Notes: generated from the letters alone by a model not told the origin. Numbered from the stretch's first letter, positions 34,200-47,455 are shown. The stretch is DNA of 64,000 bases from Xiphophorus maculatus (GCF_002775205.1 NC_036456.1:24503968-24567967); one strand, 5' to 3'. Translations and numbers: made by a program.

Positions 34200-37080
34200 G
34201 TTCAACTTCCTGTGATGTCAGAGCAGAAAGTTTTAATTTAGTTCATTTTTATTGAGGTTAAATCCATCTGTCAGGATTCAGGAGGTGAATTATCAATCTG
34301 AACACCTGCAGGAGTTTGAGATTTTATTCTCTCTATTAAAGACAAAGTTACCAACTGAAATGAATTAAATGTCTCATATTTCAGATTTTGACTCAGATGG
34401 AAAAATGGTTCACATAAATTACAATACTCATGAGGCTCACAGAAGAAAAGTTCTGTTTAGTTATTCCATTTTTGCAGAACTAATTATGTTACTTTGTGCT
34501 GGAAGCTTTAATGTGTTCATTTATTTTTCTTTATATAAAAGAAATTAAACTGTTTTCAAAGTTAAACCAATTTCAGATAAAATGCAGATATTGATAATTT
34601 AGCTAAAACTTAATTTCTATCTGTTCAGCCACATATCTGGACATTGATCATAGAGGAGACTAAATGATTTATTAAATAAAACCTGAATGAAATTAATGAA
34701 CCTGTTCATTAAACATATTCAGTCTAATTAACATTTTACTGTTTATCTTTGTTTTAATTCTTCACTCAGAGCTTCAGTCTGGATTATATGGACTTTATGT
34801 GTCACTGATTGTTTTTATATTTTTTTAATAAAATAATATTTATTAAATCAGCTCAGACTGTGGCCATGAGTTTAACTTGGTGAAGGTGAAGAAAGTAGTG
34901 ACGGGCCAGACGACACACAAACCTCTGCACATGCGCCGAGCAAACAAGATGAAACCACGTGTCTGTGTGCGTATCACTTTAAGGAAAACCACGTGACCAA
35001 TACAGTTCCTGTGTTTGGTTGTTAACTCGCCAAATTGATCACAATAAACTTTGTTCTTTGCTTTGCTTTGGTTTTTGGCTCGTATTTGTTCTAAATAAAA
35101 ACATGTGAATGAACCTTGTTCAGTCTGTTTCTAGTCTTTACTGAATTCACTAGTTAATCTGAAACCTGCTGAAAGGTGAGGCGGGCAACATTTCCTGCGG
35201 TCTAAAGAAAACCAACCAATCACTTTGTAGATTTTCCCGCCCACACATCAACGGTTACGCATTTCCGCTTCCTTTATGTACAGAATATGTAAATTAAAAC
35301 TCAGCTCCACGTGTAGCAAAGCTCTACCAGTGAATGAATGAAATGTTATTTTTCAGCTCATTGTCTCTCTGAACAAAAACCTTCAGACTAAAAAGAAACT
35401 TCTGTAGAAAGAAGTTTGATCATCTTCATCATCCGAGTCCGCTGATCGGTTTGAGGAAGAAAACAAGAAGCGGCAGATCTATGATCATGTTGTTCTAATA
35501 TTCTAACCTCTATGCTGCATTTAGAAACAGAGGCTGCAGGTTTGATCAGAGCCAGGATGGTTTTCTGTTGTAGAAACTCTGTTTTTCTGCTGAGTTATTG
35601 ATGTTCCTCAACAAAACAACGTCACACAGAAAAACTGGAAGATAAAAACTAAAATAAATCAGACATACCCAGAAGCTCTGAGACACGAAGTCCATCCATC
35701 TGCTGGCTGCTGCAGTCCAGAGGTCTGACTGCGAGAAAGTGACGAGAAACTTAATTCATCTGATTCCTCCAGAGCGATGTTGCGTTTAAGGACGCCTCGG
35801 TTAGACCGATTTAATGAGAAACACACAGACTGAACTTCTTACTGCGGTTTTTAAGAATATGCTTGATGAGATACATCTGATATTAACAATAAACCTTTTT
35901 ATTTCTGATTGGAGATTTTTATTATAATCTGTTCCATTTGTCTCTAATAAAATAAACGTCCGAGGTTACCTGAACGCATCATTCCTGCATGATTAAAGAT
36001 GTACGGCTCTCTGTCCTTTTTCTCCTGTACGGAAACAAGAGAAGTCAGGGGAACATTTTGCCGCTTTTAATGAATCAATGACCTTTCATGTGTTCATAGA
36101 AGCTGTTTGATAAAATCAAGTTTTTATAAAAGAGACTCAGAGAGAAAAACAGACTCAGAGTCCTGGAGGAAAACAGAATATTTCTCAGTTCTTTTCCCTC
36201 CAGTTTTAACTTCCTCTAACGTGTAAAACCGTTCAAAGCTGAAGTGGCTCTAATAAATGAGAAAGTCAATATTGGTGAATTATTGATACCATCAGTTCCT
36301 CCATCTTCTTCTTCTGAGGATTTCTCCTCCAATCGAAGCAGCTTCAGGTTTAACATCTGGATCCAGGATGAGGAAATAAAGAGTTAATACAGTGTTGGAT
36401 GTTCAGGTCAGCCTGTGATTAAATGTGACTGAATCCTCAGAGACGTTCAGTAAAGATGTTCAGAATAAACAACAAAAGAATCAGAGAATCTGAATCCAGA
36501 GAAACTCTGACATTTGCTCCAAACTGATGGCATAAAGACATTTTTCCATCCAGACTCATTTCCACTCAATCATTTCTCCTCTGATATCAGTTTTCCTTGT
36601 TTCCAGGCAGATTGTGTCTCTTCACATGTTTCAGGTTCAGCTGCAGAGTTTCAGTCACTAAAACTGACTTTGTTCCTTTGAGCAAATGAAACTTTAGATC
36701 AACTAAACTGAACTATATGGATCTATTATGCAGTTTTGATCAACTGCTGAGAAAATGTGAAAAAATTAAAACTCTAAACGAGACAGATTTATAAGTGAAA
36801 ATGTTTATTTCCGTAATTTAACAAAAAATATGCTGTCTTGTTTATAATGTGTTGACATTTATTTACAACTATGTACAACATTTAAGCTTCAATTAGCAAA
36901 GAGTTTAGAAAACATAAATAAAACTATCCACAGTTTTCAGAGGAAAGTTGTAACAGTTACATTCAAACTTAACCTTTAAAATCAAACCAGATATTTGTTT
37001 ACTCAAACATTTCTTCATTGCGTCTTCAACAATAATATACTTTTGTCTTTCTGTTTAATACGGAAAGACAAACGAGAAAA
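34200..37080. other. no gene recognised
   Basis: Noncoding AT-rich sequence upstream of IgV-D. A short hairpin TTTGTCTTTC ... GAAAGACAAA lies near 37045-37075. No exon, SINE or LINE domain was identified. Confidence 0.4.
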
Positions 37081-37200
37081 GATTCATGTTGAAACGGATC
37101 ATTACTGCCACCTTGTGGTGATAAATAAACACAGCAGCAGTAAAACAGAAGATGTTTCAGATTATTGACTCTTCTGAGTTAAATCAGTTATAATGTTATA
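37081..37200 (-). repeat. orphan copy of the IgV upstream flank
   Basis: ATCATTACTGCCACCTTGTGG and following sequence match the flank upstream of IgV-E (47470-47600), including the CTCF-like 15-mer at 37104-37118. No IgV exon follows on the minus strand, so a gene copy appears to be missing. Confidence 0.5.
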
Positions 37201-37399
37201 AAATGTTATAATTCTTGATGTTTAAACAATTAGTGAAATCTGGAAATTCAGCGAAACAGTTTTTTAGTTTTCTTTTTCTTCTGTTAAACAATCACGTCTA
37301 TTAGTGTCAGTAATAATTTATTGAATGTCTAAACTGTACAGAGTTATTAAACTAAAAATATGCATGAAATTTCTGTTGAGAAACCATTTGTAAAATATT

Positions 37400-37812
37400 T
37401 CTTAGTTAGCTTGTCTGATAGTTGAGATTGAGACAAAATAATCTCCATGGAGAAGCAGAGGAGTTTCATTTATGTGTTGCTTCACACGACTACATTTACT
37501 GCACTTGTTCAGGCTTGTCTTCTCATAACATTTCTCATGTTTACTGAGGCCTGAGGAGCAAAAAGTGAAAATTATTCATCTGATATTTCTCTGAACTTCT
37601 AGTGAATTTGCTGGGACCAATCAGGTTTAAATATGTTCAGAGGTGGATCTATTTAATGATGACTTTGAACTTATTCAAAGATGATTTTTCAACACTTCTG
37701 TTCCACATATTAAGTGATTTCATTTGCTGCTTTGCATTTCTGACAGTTTTTTATATTAAACCTGTAAAATGTGGCATTAATTTTCTCAGGTGAAATCCAA
37801 CAACTTGAAGGC
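37400..37812 (+). repeat. segmental duplicate, copy 1 (copy 2 at 52549-52958)
   Basis: About 410 bp repeated in the same orientation. The last 200 bp or more read identical, so a 63-codon open frame occurs identically in both. The frame looks non-protein-like and its preservation is explained by recency. Confidence 0.85.
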
Positions 37813-37994
37813 TTTACACTAATGAAATGAGGAAGGGAGGGTCAGTGGAGAGCACCGGAGCAGAGCCTTTTTTCATTCGGTGTCATCAACAGAAAGAGAA
37901 AAAGGCCGGAAGAGACTATAATGCCGATAATTAAAATGACGTCGATAGTTTTAATTTATCGAACGATTAATTGATTTACCGTTTATCGTGACAG

Positions 37995-38900
37995 GCCTAC
38001 GTGAACCAAAACAGAAAAAGATGTGTGACTGAAGCTGTTTCTCTGGATTCATCTCTCTCAGGAAATGACCTGAAATGACACCAGAACATTTCTGAACTTT
38101 AAACCTGATTCAGTTTAACTTTTGTTTTAAAAAATGCTTCAGTCAACATAAAAATGATCTTCTCTCAGAGACATTAAACTTAAAAAACTGAATGCCTGTG
38201 TAAACAAAGAACATTTTCGTAGAGCGCTTAAAGAAAACTAAAAGCTTAAATTCTTTGTAAGCTCAGCTTTTATTTACACATTTCCATCCTAATTTTCTTT
38301 TTAAAACATACAGAAGTAATTTCTGTTAAGATGTAAAAACTTCTTTCAGTATTTGTGTCAAAAAATCTTGTTTGTTAAAAACTCAATTCATAAAAATATA
38401 AAAAGAAGCATCTGAAAATAACCAGGTTTGTTTTCTACTAAACAGAAATAGCAGCAACTTTATAAACTTTAAATCTATTTTAAATTAAAAAATAAAGTGA
38501 TATTGAATCAGTCACTGCTTGTAAACAATAAGAGTGTATGACAATTTAAAATTAAAAATATAAAGACACAGACTGTAAAACTGATATATTAGTTTCAGAT
38601 ACTTACTTTGTAGTGGAGTATTGAGCCGATTCTCCTCACTGTGATTATTAATATTTTCAGCAGGAGAGACGATCAGACAGTGACTGAGGCTTCGTTGTGA
38701 GTGAGGAAAGTCCAGTAGATGAAGTTATTATCTGCAATGTTTTTGCTCTAATCTGAACACAAACATTGTTGCATCAGATTCACTCATGACTGGAAACAGG
38801 AAGGAGGTGTTTATTTTAGCAACATGAAGGTTTAACTTTCAGGTTACAAACTGGTTTTTCTGCTCAAGTTAAATTAAACAAAGACTTGAACCTTTCAACT
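37995..38900 (-). repeat. inverted duplicate of the IgV-G promoter region (partner 56655-57720)
   Basis: The reverse complement aligns with 56655-57720, including GAGTGAATCTGATGCAACAA-like, CTGTCTGATCGTCTCTCCTG and AGGAGAATCGGCTCAATACT. The IgV-G side contains about 240 bp (57360-57600) missing here. It carries a first-exon-like segment ending at 38607. Confidence 0.85.
38607..38750 (-). other. orphan first exon, duplicate of the IgV-G untranslated exon
   Basis: CTCCACTACAAA is followed by the donor GTAAGTAT, matching the IgV-G candidate exon that ends at 56912. The next minus-strand IgV gene is IgV-D, 4.7 kb away. Whether this exon drives IgV-D or nothing cannot be told from sequence. Confidence 0.4.
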
Positions 38901-38964
38901 AAAAAGTATTAAAACATAAAATTTACTTTTTTTAACACTAGATGTTTGTTTTAAACATGTAGCT

Positions 38965-39170
38965 CTAGTATAAATTACTGCATCAATGCATCGTGACATG
39001 GAGGAGATCAGCCTGTGTGTAATGGAAACACGTTACTATATGATGGATGCAAAACTCTGACCTTGTAATGACCTTTAGTTACTAACCTCCTCATGACAAA
39101 ACAATCATAAATAAGATGTGGATTATAACCTATGAGAATAATATGACTGAATATGTGCTGCGGTGCTTTT
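38965..39170. repeat. dispersed repeat, copy 2 (copy 1 at 30615-30910)
   Basis: Shares AATTACTGCATCAATGCATC and later words with copy 1 and is shorter. Confidence 0.6.
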
Positions 39171-39724
39171 GTCTTGGTTTTACATCAGTCTGCAGAAATA
39201 CTGTAGAGGTTTATTACATCCTCTTTTCTTTTCTTTTATGACATTCAGAATTTTCTCTAATTCTAAACTGTATTCAAATTACAGATCTGCTGCTGATTTT
39301 TTATTCTGTGATTTTTAACCAGTCACTGCAGCATCAGGTCTTTGCACATTTCACAATTCTGTAGATTCTTATGATATTGTAAAGATAAAATAAAGCTGCT
39401 GTGAACATCCTCCTGTTATGCATAACCTGGACCTGAAGTCAGAAACAAACATTCTGTCAGAATATTTGTGATAAAACAGAAAGAAACATTTTTTCTGCCT
39501 CTATTAGAGGATTTGTCCCTCATCACAGAGCTGCCCTGTTTTTTGTTTTCAGGCTAGAAACAGTCACATATTTATCTGATGTGAGTTTCTGCTGTCGGTT
39601 TAGTAGAAAGATTGTTATGTTTGTATTTAGTGTTGGATGATGAATGTTGGAAAGCATCAACATCTCAGATGTTTTTTCAAGACTTTCATTCAAAGTAAAT
39701 AAATAAATTGCAAAATTTTACTAT

Positions 39725-40260
39725 AAAAATTGACGACTATGTCATAATATGTATGGATAAGGTAAATAATTTGGGTTTGTGGTTCGATCCTTCTCATTTA
39801 AGAGGTAACAAGGCTTTGACCATCTCTAAACTTAAATGTTTTTAGGTGAATTTAAAAGTTTTATCATTTAAAAATGCAGGGTTCATATCCACCCATTAGT
39901 GTCTTCATGCATTGACTCCTGCAATTCTCTGTTTTCTGGGTTACTGAGGAAAAGTTTTACGGATCTGCAGATGGTCCAAAACGTGGCTGCTTGCATTTTA
40001 CCAAAACCAGGAAATATGCTCACATTTCTACTTCTGTAATCTTTTCACCGGTTGCTTTAGGTTCAAACAGACTTTAATGTTTTGCTGCTCATTTACAAAA
40101 CTTAAAGTTTTCTAATCTTCTGCAGCTTTATGTTCTACCTCATGTTCTCCCATCTTAAGACACTGACCTTTTCAAAACTCCTAAAACCAGAGGAAAAACA
40201 TCTGGAGAGAATGTTTTTTCCATTTTCCATTTGAGCTCCTTATTGTTTAGCACTTTGAAT
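39725..40260 (+). mobile_element. degraded L2-type LINE 3' coding fragment
   Basis: GCATTGACTCCTGCAATTCT and CAGATGGTCCAAAACGTGGC correspond to the DYCNSLF and LQMVQNAAARILT blocks near the C-terminus of L2 LINE proteins, on the plus strand. Many frame breaks; no RT domain remains. Confidence 0.5.
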
Positions 40261-40264
40261 AATG

Positions 40265-42180
40265 TTAATAGTAATCATAATAACTTGTTGTTTGACTTTT
40301 ACATATTTCTTGTGACAACAACAGTTTAATAGTTGTTATGGCAACAGATAAATATCTGTGTCATTCCTTAGACACTGGCAGTAAAGGACGCGTGCAAACC
40401 GTGAATTTAACAAAAAATCTTTATCAGTAAAAAGTAACGAAAAAATGCAAATACAAAAATGACGATACATCAGTTTTACAATTTCTCTTTTTCCTTTTCC
40501 AAAATATACACAGATTACACGGTCAAAACTGTATTGCTCCATGTCTTGGTAATCCGTCAAGTTTTTCTAATACAATATATGGCCTGACAAGAAGCAAGCC
40601 TTTCAAAATAAATCTAAATTTCACAATAAAAATGGCCTGAACAAATATCAGTCTTCTTACTAAATATAATAAAATAAAAAACAAATCATCATACAAATAA
40701 CTTAAATATTTCCTATTTATGGCTCTAACAATAGTGTCTAGGACAAATGAACAACTTCCAACTAGAAGATTTTAAAAAACTGAAAAACTAGACAGCAGGT
40801 CATAATAACATCCATAAATATTTGGTTATGTAAAAAGAGTGTGAGCATTAAAAATAAGATTCACTGACAGAAATTAAATTAAAAACCTTTTGTAGGAACA
40901 AGCTGGAGATCAAGTCTGTCAACTTTTGCATGTATTAAAAAATACTTTTCAAGAAAAATCAGTTTTCAAAAGCTGAGTAAGAGACTCTAAACTACAGAAA
41001 CAGTTATGGACATAAAATGTTCTTTTTTAATTTACATGATTCTTCATCCTTTTTTTATCTCAAGAAAAGATTATTAAATCTTTGATCTAATATGAAGATT
41101 TGCTTTTGGGTTTAAGTCAGACAGTTTTTTTCATTATTATTCACAGTTCGATACATGTAACAGTTTTTATACCAACAAGTGATATGAAGGAGATTTCAGG
41201 TCAGAATGATGAATTCAGACACTTTGGTTTGGTTGTTCCAGGTCCCGAAAAGATATTAGTTCAGCTTCAAATCTTTGCCATTTTCTTTGTGATCTATGAA
41301 ACACAAAACAAAATGTTTTCAATAAAATCATCTTCTGATTGTTTGATATCCCAAAGTAACATTATTATTAAGATGGCTTGAATAAAAACAGAATTCTGTC
41401 ATTTTTAGTTTTTCAAAAGAAAATTATCATCAATCAGCAACAAATAAAGTAAAGCAGTAAAGTTTTGACTTTTTCTAAAATTATTTGTCTTTCATTTGTT
41501 TCCAGATGCTTGTTGACAAAAATAAGACAATCCAGAAACCAAAGCATATTAAAATAAAAATGTAAACATAGTCATATTAAATTGAATATGTAATGTATAT
41601 TCAGATGAGGCTTGTCAGATTAAAAGAACCTTTTAAATAAAACTTTCATTAAGGTAGAAGAGACGTCTTTCATTAAGCTCTAGTTTCTTTTTTTAATTGG
41701 TCTGATGTAATTATAATATTAAACATGTTTTAATTGGCTATAAGCTTCTCTGTTGAAGAAAACACAACAAAGAAGAGAAAATCTGAGTTATGTGTTTGCA
41801 ATTTTTAATAGATTTATTTATAGCATTTTATGAATGAATGTTGTTGGATTTTGTTTTCTTGATTCTTGGCTGTTTTTCTTTAGTGTTGTCCAGATCCGGG
41901 GCCACAGGTTGGTCACCTCTGGTCTAAACCTGCATATCACTGTTCAGGTCAGTGGGAAAGCTGGTGAGCCATGAGTAAACCAGTCAGGTCACCAGTTCAT
42001 TGCTGCTACATCAAATTATCTAGTCAGTCAGATTCAGTCACCAACAAGGAAGTTCAGTTTCCTGGTTTGATGCTCAGCTGTGATGTTCAGTGACTGCAGT
42101 CCTGCTTAGTTTATCAATGAGCAGGAAAATAAAAAAGTAAATAATTAATATAAGTTAATTATTATAAATTGTTCCATTTC
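40265..42180. other. no gene recognised; 3' flank of IgV-E
   Basis: AT-rich noncoding sequence. GGGGCCACAGGTTGGTCACC near 41898 resembles the edge of a common DNA-transposon repeat. The IgV-E 3' untranslated region should lie at the right end. Confidence 0.4.
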
Positions 42181-42366
42181 CATACCTTCATCATTTCTCC
42201 CATTGTCGTTTTGAGACTTGTTGTTCCAGCATGGAAAACTGTACACAACAGAAAGTAAACAACAGTGAATATTTAGCTTAACAATATAAATGAGTGACAA
42301 TATTTAATTCTCCTTAACAGTTTTTGTCTGGTAAAAATGTTTCATCAACCTGGGCAGGCAGAAAGG

Positions 42367-42928
42367 CTACAATAAACAACAAAGACCTAAAAGAGAAAAA
42401 AGTTACTCATAATAATTTGGTTTCTTGATTTTCTTTTCTTTTCAGACAAACACCAACAGATATTGATAAATATGTGAAAACTGCAAAACTTTTCTTATAC
42501 ATGTTTATCCAGACAGCTCCATGTTTCTGAGTTTTACTTCTCTTCAGCTTCAGATCAGTTTTTGAAAACTATTAAAAACTATAATTTCTATCAATTGGAA
42601 ATATGCATTTATGGAGAGAATCATTAATTCACCAAAATCCTGCAAGACTTACAAAGACAATGACTGACTTACATTTTTTAACTCTGTGGCGACGTACAAC
42701 ATAGATTATGATGAAGATGAGGATGATGAGTGCTAAAACACCAACACCAACAGTAACTCCAGGATCAGGTCCTGTTACAAAAAAACAGGTTTTTAAAATT
42801 CTGCTTTTGAATATTTTGAATTCAATTTTGCATATTTTTGTTTTATTAATGAGATAAAAGTTGTGAACCAACAGTCACCTCATCATTCAGGGGTCAAGAT
42901 TTACTGCACCACACACACACACACACAC

Positions 42929-43004
<76 letters not shown>

Positions 43005-46000
43005 ATACACCAATATGCAGATCAAAAGGTATTTAGGATTTATCTGCTTTGCCCAACTGCACATCAACATGTGACAATAGGAAAAGCTGGAAGACAAATA
43101 TTCAACCCAAAGAGCCAAAATCACTGCAGGTAACAAAGAAAGTCTAAAACTAAGTCAGAGTTCCAGTAACCACTGGTTATCTAGTTAAACATATTTACCT
43201 CCAGGACCAGTCAAGTTGCCTTGGGCTCCATTTTTACCTGTTGAGGAATTACATTGAGTGTTATAGACATCAATACATTTATCTGGTTTGTCTTAAATTA
43301 ACTTAAATTATCAAGGATTCTTGTTATTTGTTGATGAATGTATTTTATTCAGTTATTCAAACTTTTCAGTTGGTTTAAATCCTTTTATAATTAAATTATT
43401 TAATCATATTAGAGATATAAGATGTTTTTTTCTAAAAAAAAAAAAGAAACATCTTATTTCTAAAAACTATCACTATGTCCTGACAGCATAACATGAGACA
43501 CTCTGTGAAAACATCCAGCTCCACTGCTCTATGGTCCTACTACGATCTGCAGAAATACACTGTTCTGTCAGAAACAACCAATCAGAGCCATGAGGAAGGT
43601 TATAGCGCTAACAATCACTTTATGTATATGCTGCACAAACCCTCCTACTTCCTCTCTGCTTTGTTACAGCTGGTTCACCACAGGGATGCTTGATATGAAA
43701 GCTCAGCTAGTTAGCATGACTATCGATGACGGTGGATAAACTGTTTCTGTAACAATAAGGATCGCACCAACCCACTACAGATCGGTGCTGCCTGTGGTGC
43801 TACTGTCACGACTTCCCACAGACAGACACCTGATGGATTCCAGTTTCACCAGTGGACTATAGGAAGTGCATCCCCAGCATTCATAGCTTAATGTGGTTTA
43901 AGTGTCTGAATAACTTGATTTCTATCAAGTCATAAAACATGCAGAAGACAAAAGCTCTTGACTTTAATTAACAATTAATCAAAGTTTATGTTTGGCCTCA
44001 TTTTTTCACCCATTTGGTGGAAAAATGTCACCACTAAAATTTTACATATTCCACCAAAAATGGGTAAAAATCTTTGGGGGACAAAATACCTTTGGATGTA
44101 GTTTTACTCTATCATGCTATTTACTTTTATTTGAGTAAAATGTCTTGCTACTCCACCCTTTGAGTAACTTCACTAAATGAAAAACAAACATGTTTTAACC
44201 AAAAACACAACAGACAGACCTAAAGGCCTTAAGCCTGCATTAGTATAAAAGGCTTTTTTCTTTAAAATACTCAATACTTAATATATACATTTGAACATGG
44301 CCTCATATTCTTGTCTGTCTGATGACACTTTAAAAATATTAAAATCAGGTGGACAGTAACTTGGTACTTTAGTCGCCTTGTTACAAAATACTGTTTTACT
44401 TTTACTTAATTAAAGCTTAATACATTTCTTGGACAGTTAATTTTTACTTCTACTTGAGTAAAGATTGATGAGATGCACAAAACGAGCGCAAACACAAAAA
44501 CTATAGCATGAAACTCATAGCATGAAATTTAGCAGTAATACAACAATAAAGATTATTTTATGCACTTTTACAAAGTAAACTTGCTATTTCCTTTAAATCT
44601 TTATTTGAAATGTTAAGATTTCTTTGTTGTACCACAGAAATCTTAACTTGCTTGAAAAGGAGTAGGAAGAAATAAGAAACTTATGAACTTCTACCCCAAA
44701 ATATCATACAATATTTTCAGATGGATCCTCATTAATAAATACATTAAAAAAATAAACAGGTTAATTAATTTTTATTTGGGTTTAGATATGTCTAAATCCA
44801 AACATCCATAGCCACACATTCATATGTTTCAGCCTCAATGTACACATTAGTGCTAACTCTCTCTCATATTTCTACATCTTGTGAACATGACCTACTTATT
44901 TACTTTTAAATTGTAATAAATTTAGACTTTGTTTTAACTCCTCATTTAACTTGTTCATAACTTTACCCCATGAATTGAAATAAAAACGTTTTTCTACAAA
45001 TCCTTAAGTTTGCGTTTCCCCTTAAGTACCGGTAATATCCCCATCTCTTTCAGAAAACAGGCTCTCTATGAGCTCAGGCTGAACTTTATTAGATGTGTGA
45101 GGGACCAGTTGCTGGGGACTTTAGACCAAGGAATCCCCCAAAACCCTCTTCCATTAAAATATGATTCTATTTTCTTTCCTATGAATATTTTGTTTTGCTA
45201 TTATAAAGCTCTGTGTTTCATTGTCCATGTTAAGCTGAACATTCATATATATGTTGGTAATTATTCTGGCTGAGAGTGAAAAGAGTTTAGAAAGGGATCA
45301 GTTTTGAACAGGCGCTTAGGGCAGCCTTGGGTCCTAAGTTTCTGTGCTGAAGAAGCTCAGTAGAACATAGCAGCCATAGTTTGACTCACGTCGGATTTAT
45401 GAATGTTGTTTGTATTTTCAGTAAAAAATGAAACTAAAGAAAATTTACAACCACCGCATGTCTCGACATCACTATTGTTTGAGTGGGCAACAGATGCCTT
45501 AAACATGATTTGAGTCATTTTAAATTAAAGCTCTTCAAATGTAAGGATTCTAGATTTTAATACTAACGGGTTTGTTTGCTCATAATAACCAACATTATGG
45601 ATGATTCTAACGGCTCGTTTCTGTAGGATATTTAGTGGCTGTAAAGAGCTTTTGCAATAATTCCCCACACCTCTGAACAATATGTTAAATATGGCAAAAT
45701 CAGAGAGTTATATAGAATAACTCTACATTATATTATTCTGTTATTCAGAACATGTCTAGCTTTAGCCAGGATTGATTTGCTCCTGCTTAGTTTATTCTGT
45801 AAATGTTTAATATGATATTTCCAACTGACTTTGTCATCTATTATTACACTGAGAAACTTATTAACATAAAGCCTGTCTAGAGTTACAGCCTCTATCTGAA
45901 CTTGAATTTTAGTATTTTTGTAGCAATTTCCAAAAACCATGATTTTAGTCTTGTCCAAATTTAGTGATAATTTGTTATTGTCAAACCATTTCTTTAATTT

Positions 46001-47169
46001 ACTGATTTCTATGGAAAGAAGTTGTAAGTTTTCACCAGAGACTAGAATATTTGTGTCGTCAACAAATTACACAAATTTAATACATTAGACATTTTGCTTA
46101 TGTCATTTATATACAAATTAAATAAAACTGGTCTCAGTACTGACCCTTGAGGTACTCCACACAAAAAAGTAGTTCTGGACTGGACTACAATTTCTGGGTC
46201 CTCTAACCAGAGCTGGCCCGAGGTAATGGACCGAGAGGGTCAGAACCCTCATAGCTAAATATGTTTCTGATGATGATATATGCTGGCACAGAAACTGTAA
46301 CTAATTTATTCCTTGAACCAATTAAATGTTTTACCTTCACAGTTTCACTTTAATAATGAAATAAAATTAAGATGTTGAACTTTTGTCTTCAGCAGTATTG
46401 TGATAGAATCACAGTTTTCATCTATTAGATCAGCTGACTTCCCAGGTGAATTTGATCTAGAATCACCACTCTATGGTGAGGTCAACTTACTGACCTCTAG
46501 TGCTTAGAGATGTGATCAAACATAAGCTTTAATAAAGAGAGGCTAAAGCATTTCACTAATTAACAGTTTCTATTTATACTCAACAAAGACCTAAAAAGTT
46601 CAAAGAAAGTAAAAAAAAACTGACCAAATAACTCACCAGTAACGTTGAGTCGACATTCTGCATTACTGGATCCATCTTCAGTTTTCACGTCACACAGATA
46701 CAGACCAGAGTCTTCAGTCCTCAGTCTGGACACATGGAATCTGATTCGTCCTTCTCTGAGGACGTCTTTGTCAATCTGGACTCGTCCTGAAAACTGTTCA
46801 TGCTGAGACTCTGGAAACTCATCACCATCATGATGAACATATATTGTTACCCCTGACTTTACTGATGATCTAAAATCACAGATGATGAACAGATTCTTCC
46901 AGGATCCCTGAGTCTTGGTGGTGAAGGTCCACTCCAGAGTGATGCTGTGGTTCTCCTCTGCCTGATAGCTGCTCTGTTTCACATTCACTACAAATGTTGC
47001 TGCTGAGGAGACAGAGAGGGAAAGAGAGGAGCAGACACACTGAGAACTGGAACATGGGAGTCTTTCAGCTCCATCTAGAGAGCTTTCTGTCACAAAGACA
47101 AGATGGAGACTGACCACAGAGACATGAGCTGAGGATGAGGAGCAGCAGGATCCTGGAGATCATCTTCAT
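42367..47169 (-). CDS. IgV-E: V-set Ig membrane protein with split stalk/TM exons
   Basis: Minus-strand exons 47169-47115 (signal peptide), 47002-46637 (V domain), 43237-43199 (13-codon stalk, KNGAQGNLTGPG), 42771-42673 (membrane span VTVGVGVLALIILIFIIIYV, then VRRHRVKK) and probably 42386-42367 (tail, stop TAG). All junctions are phase 1, giving 192 residues. The V exon keeps ITLEW, IICDF and YLCDV and has CRLNV in strand G; it is one codon longer than its relatives (SGVTIYVHHDGDEF). An alternative last exon beginning near 42237 would give FSMLEQQVSKRQWEK before a stop. The V-to-stalk intron is 3.4 kb and holds a (CA)n tract and a LINE relic. Exons 1-2 are certain; linkage to the later exons is inferred from phase and position. 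Confidence 0.7.
42908..43001. repeat. (CA)n microsatellite
   Basis: CA repeat with a few CG and CC interruptions, within the IgV-E intron. The long Cys/Val open frame across it is an artefact. Confidence 0.95.
43240..44885. other. intronic sequence of IgV-E with repeat fragments
   Basis: Contains an inverted pair ACCCATTTGGTGGAA / TTCCACCAAAAATGGGT at about 44009-44067, an ACTTTTACTTGAGTAAA-rich stretch at 44090-44470, and a perfect 12-bp hairpin GTTAAGATTTCT / AGAAATCTTAAC at 44612-44647. No exon was recognised. Confidence 0.5.
44890..46200 (-). mobile_element. degraded non-LTR retrotransposon fragment
   Basis: The minus strand encodes GVPQGSVLRPVLFNLYINDI (about 46170-46100), then LDKTKIMVFGNCYKN and VIIDDKVSWKYHIKHLQNKL (45958-45728) and a C-terminal WGKVMNKLNEELK near 44940. 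These are the reverse-transcriptase and post-RT blocks of a non-LTR element distinct from the 8.9-12.3 kb L2. Multiple stops; inactive. It lies in an intron of IgV-E in the same transcriptional orientation. Confidence 0.65.
47003..47114 (-). other. intron 1 of IgV-E (invariant 112-nt intron)
   Basis: Reverse complement reads identical to intron 1 of IgV-A, B, D and F. Confidence 0.85.
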
Positions 47170-47239
47170 CCTGAGAGAGGAAGAGGAGGAGAGGCAGCAG
47201 AACATCAATACAAGGAACAACTGGACCTATGGTGTAGAA

Positions 47240-47455
47240 CAGGGGTGTCAAACTCTAGTCCTCAAGGGCCGCTGTCCTGCAACTTTTAAATGTGTCGCTG
47301 CTGCACCTGAGTAGAATAATCAGGTCATTAAGGTTCTGGAGAACTGATCTGCACAAGGAGGAGGTAATGAAGCCATTTCATTCTAGTGTTTTGTACCCGT
47401 AGCACATCTAAAACCTGCAGGACAGCGGCCCTGGAGGACTAGAGTTTGACACCTG
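47240..47455. mobile_element. hAT-type MITE with 8-bp target duplication
   Basis: A 216-bp element begins CAGGGGTGTCAAACTCTAGT and ends with the near-complement ACTAGAGTTTGACACCTG. GTGTAGAA occurs directly at the left (47232-47239) and at 47459-47466, three bases beyond the right end, fitting an 8-bp hAT duplication. It separates the IgV-E start-codon exon from its upstream CTCF-like motif. Confidence 0.8.

Noticed and set aside
37602..37793. 63-codon frame duplicated at 52749-52940
   Set aside because: Identity is explained by a recent DNA duplication extending beyond the frame; the composition is not protein-like.
42894..43136. Cys-Val repeat open frame
   Set aside because: Translation of a (CA)n microsatellite.
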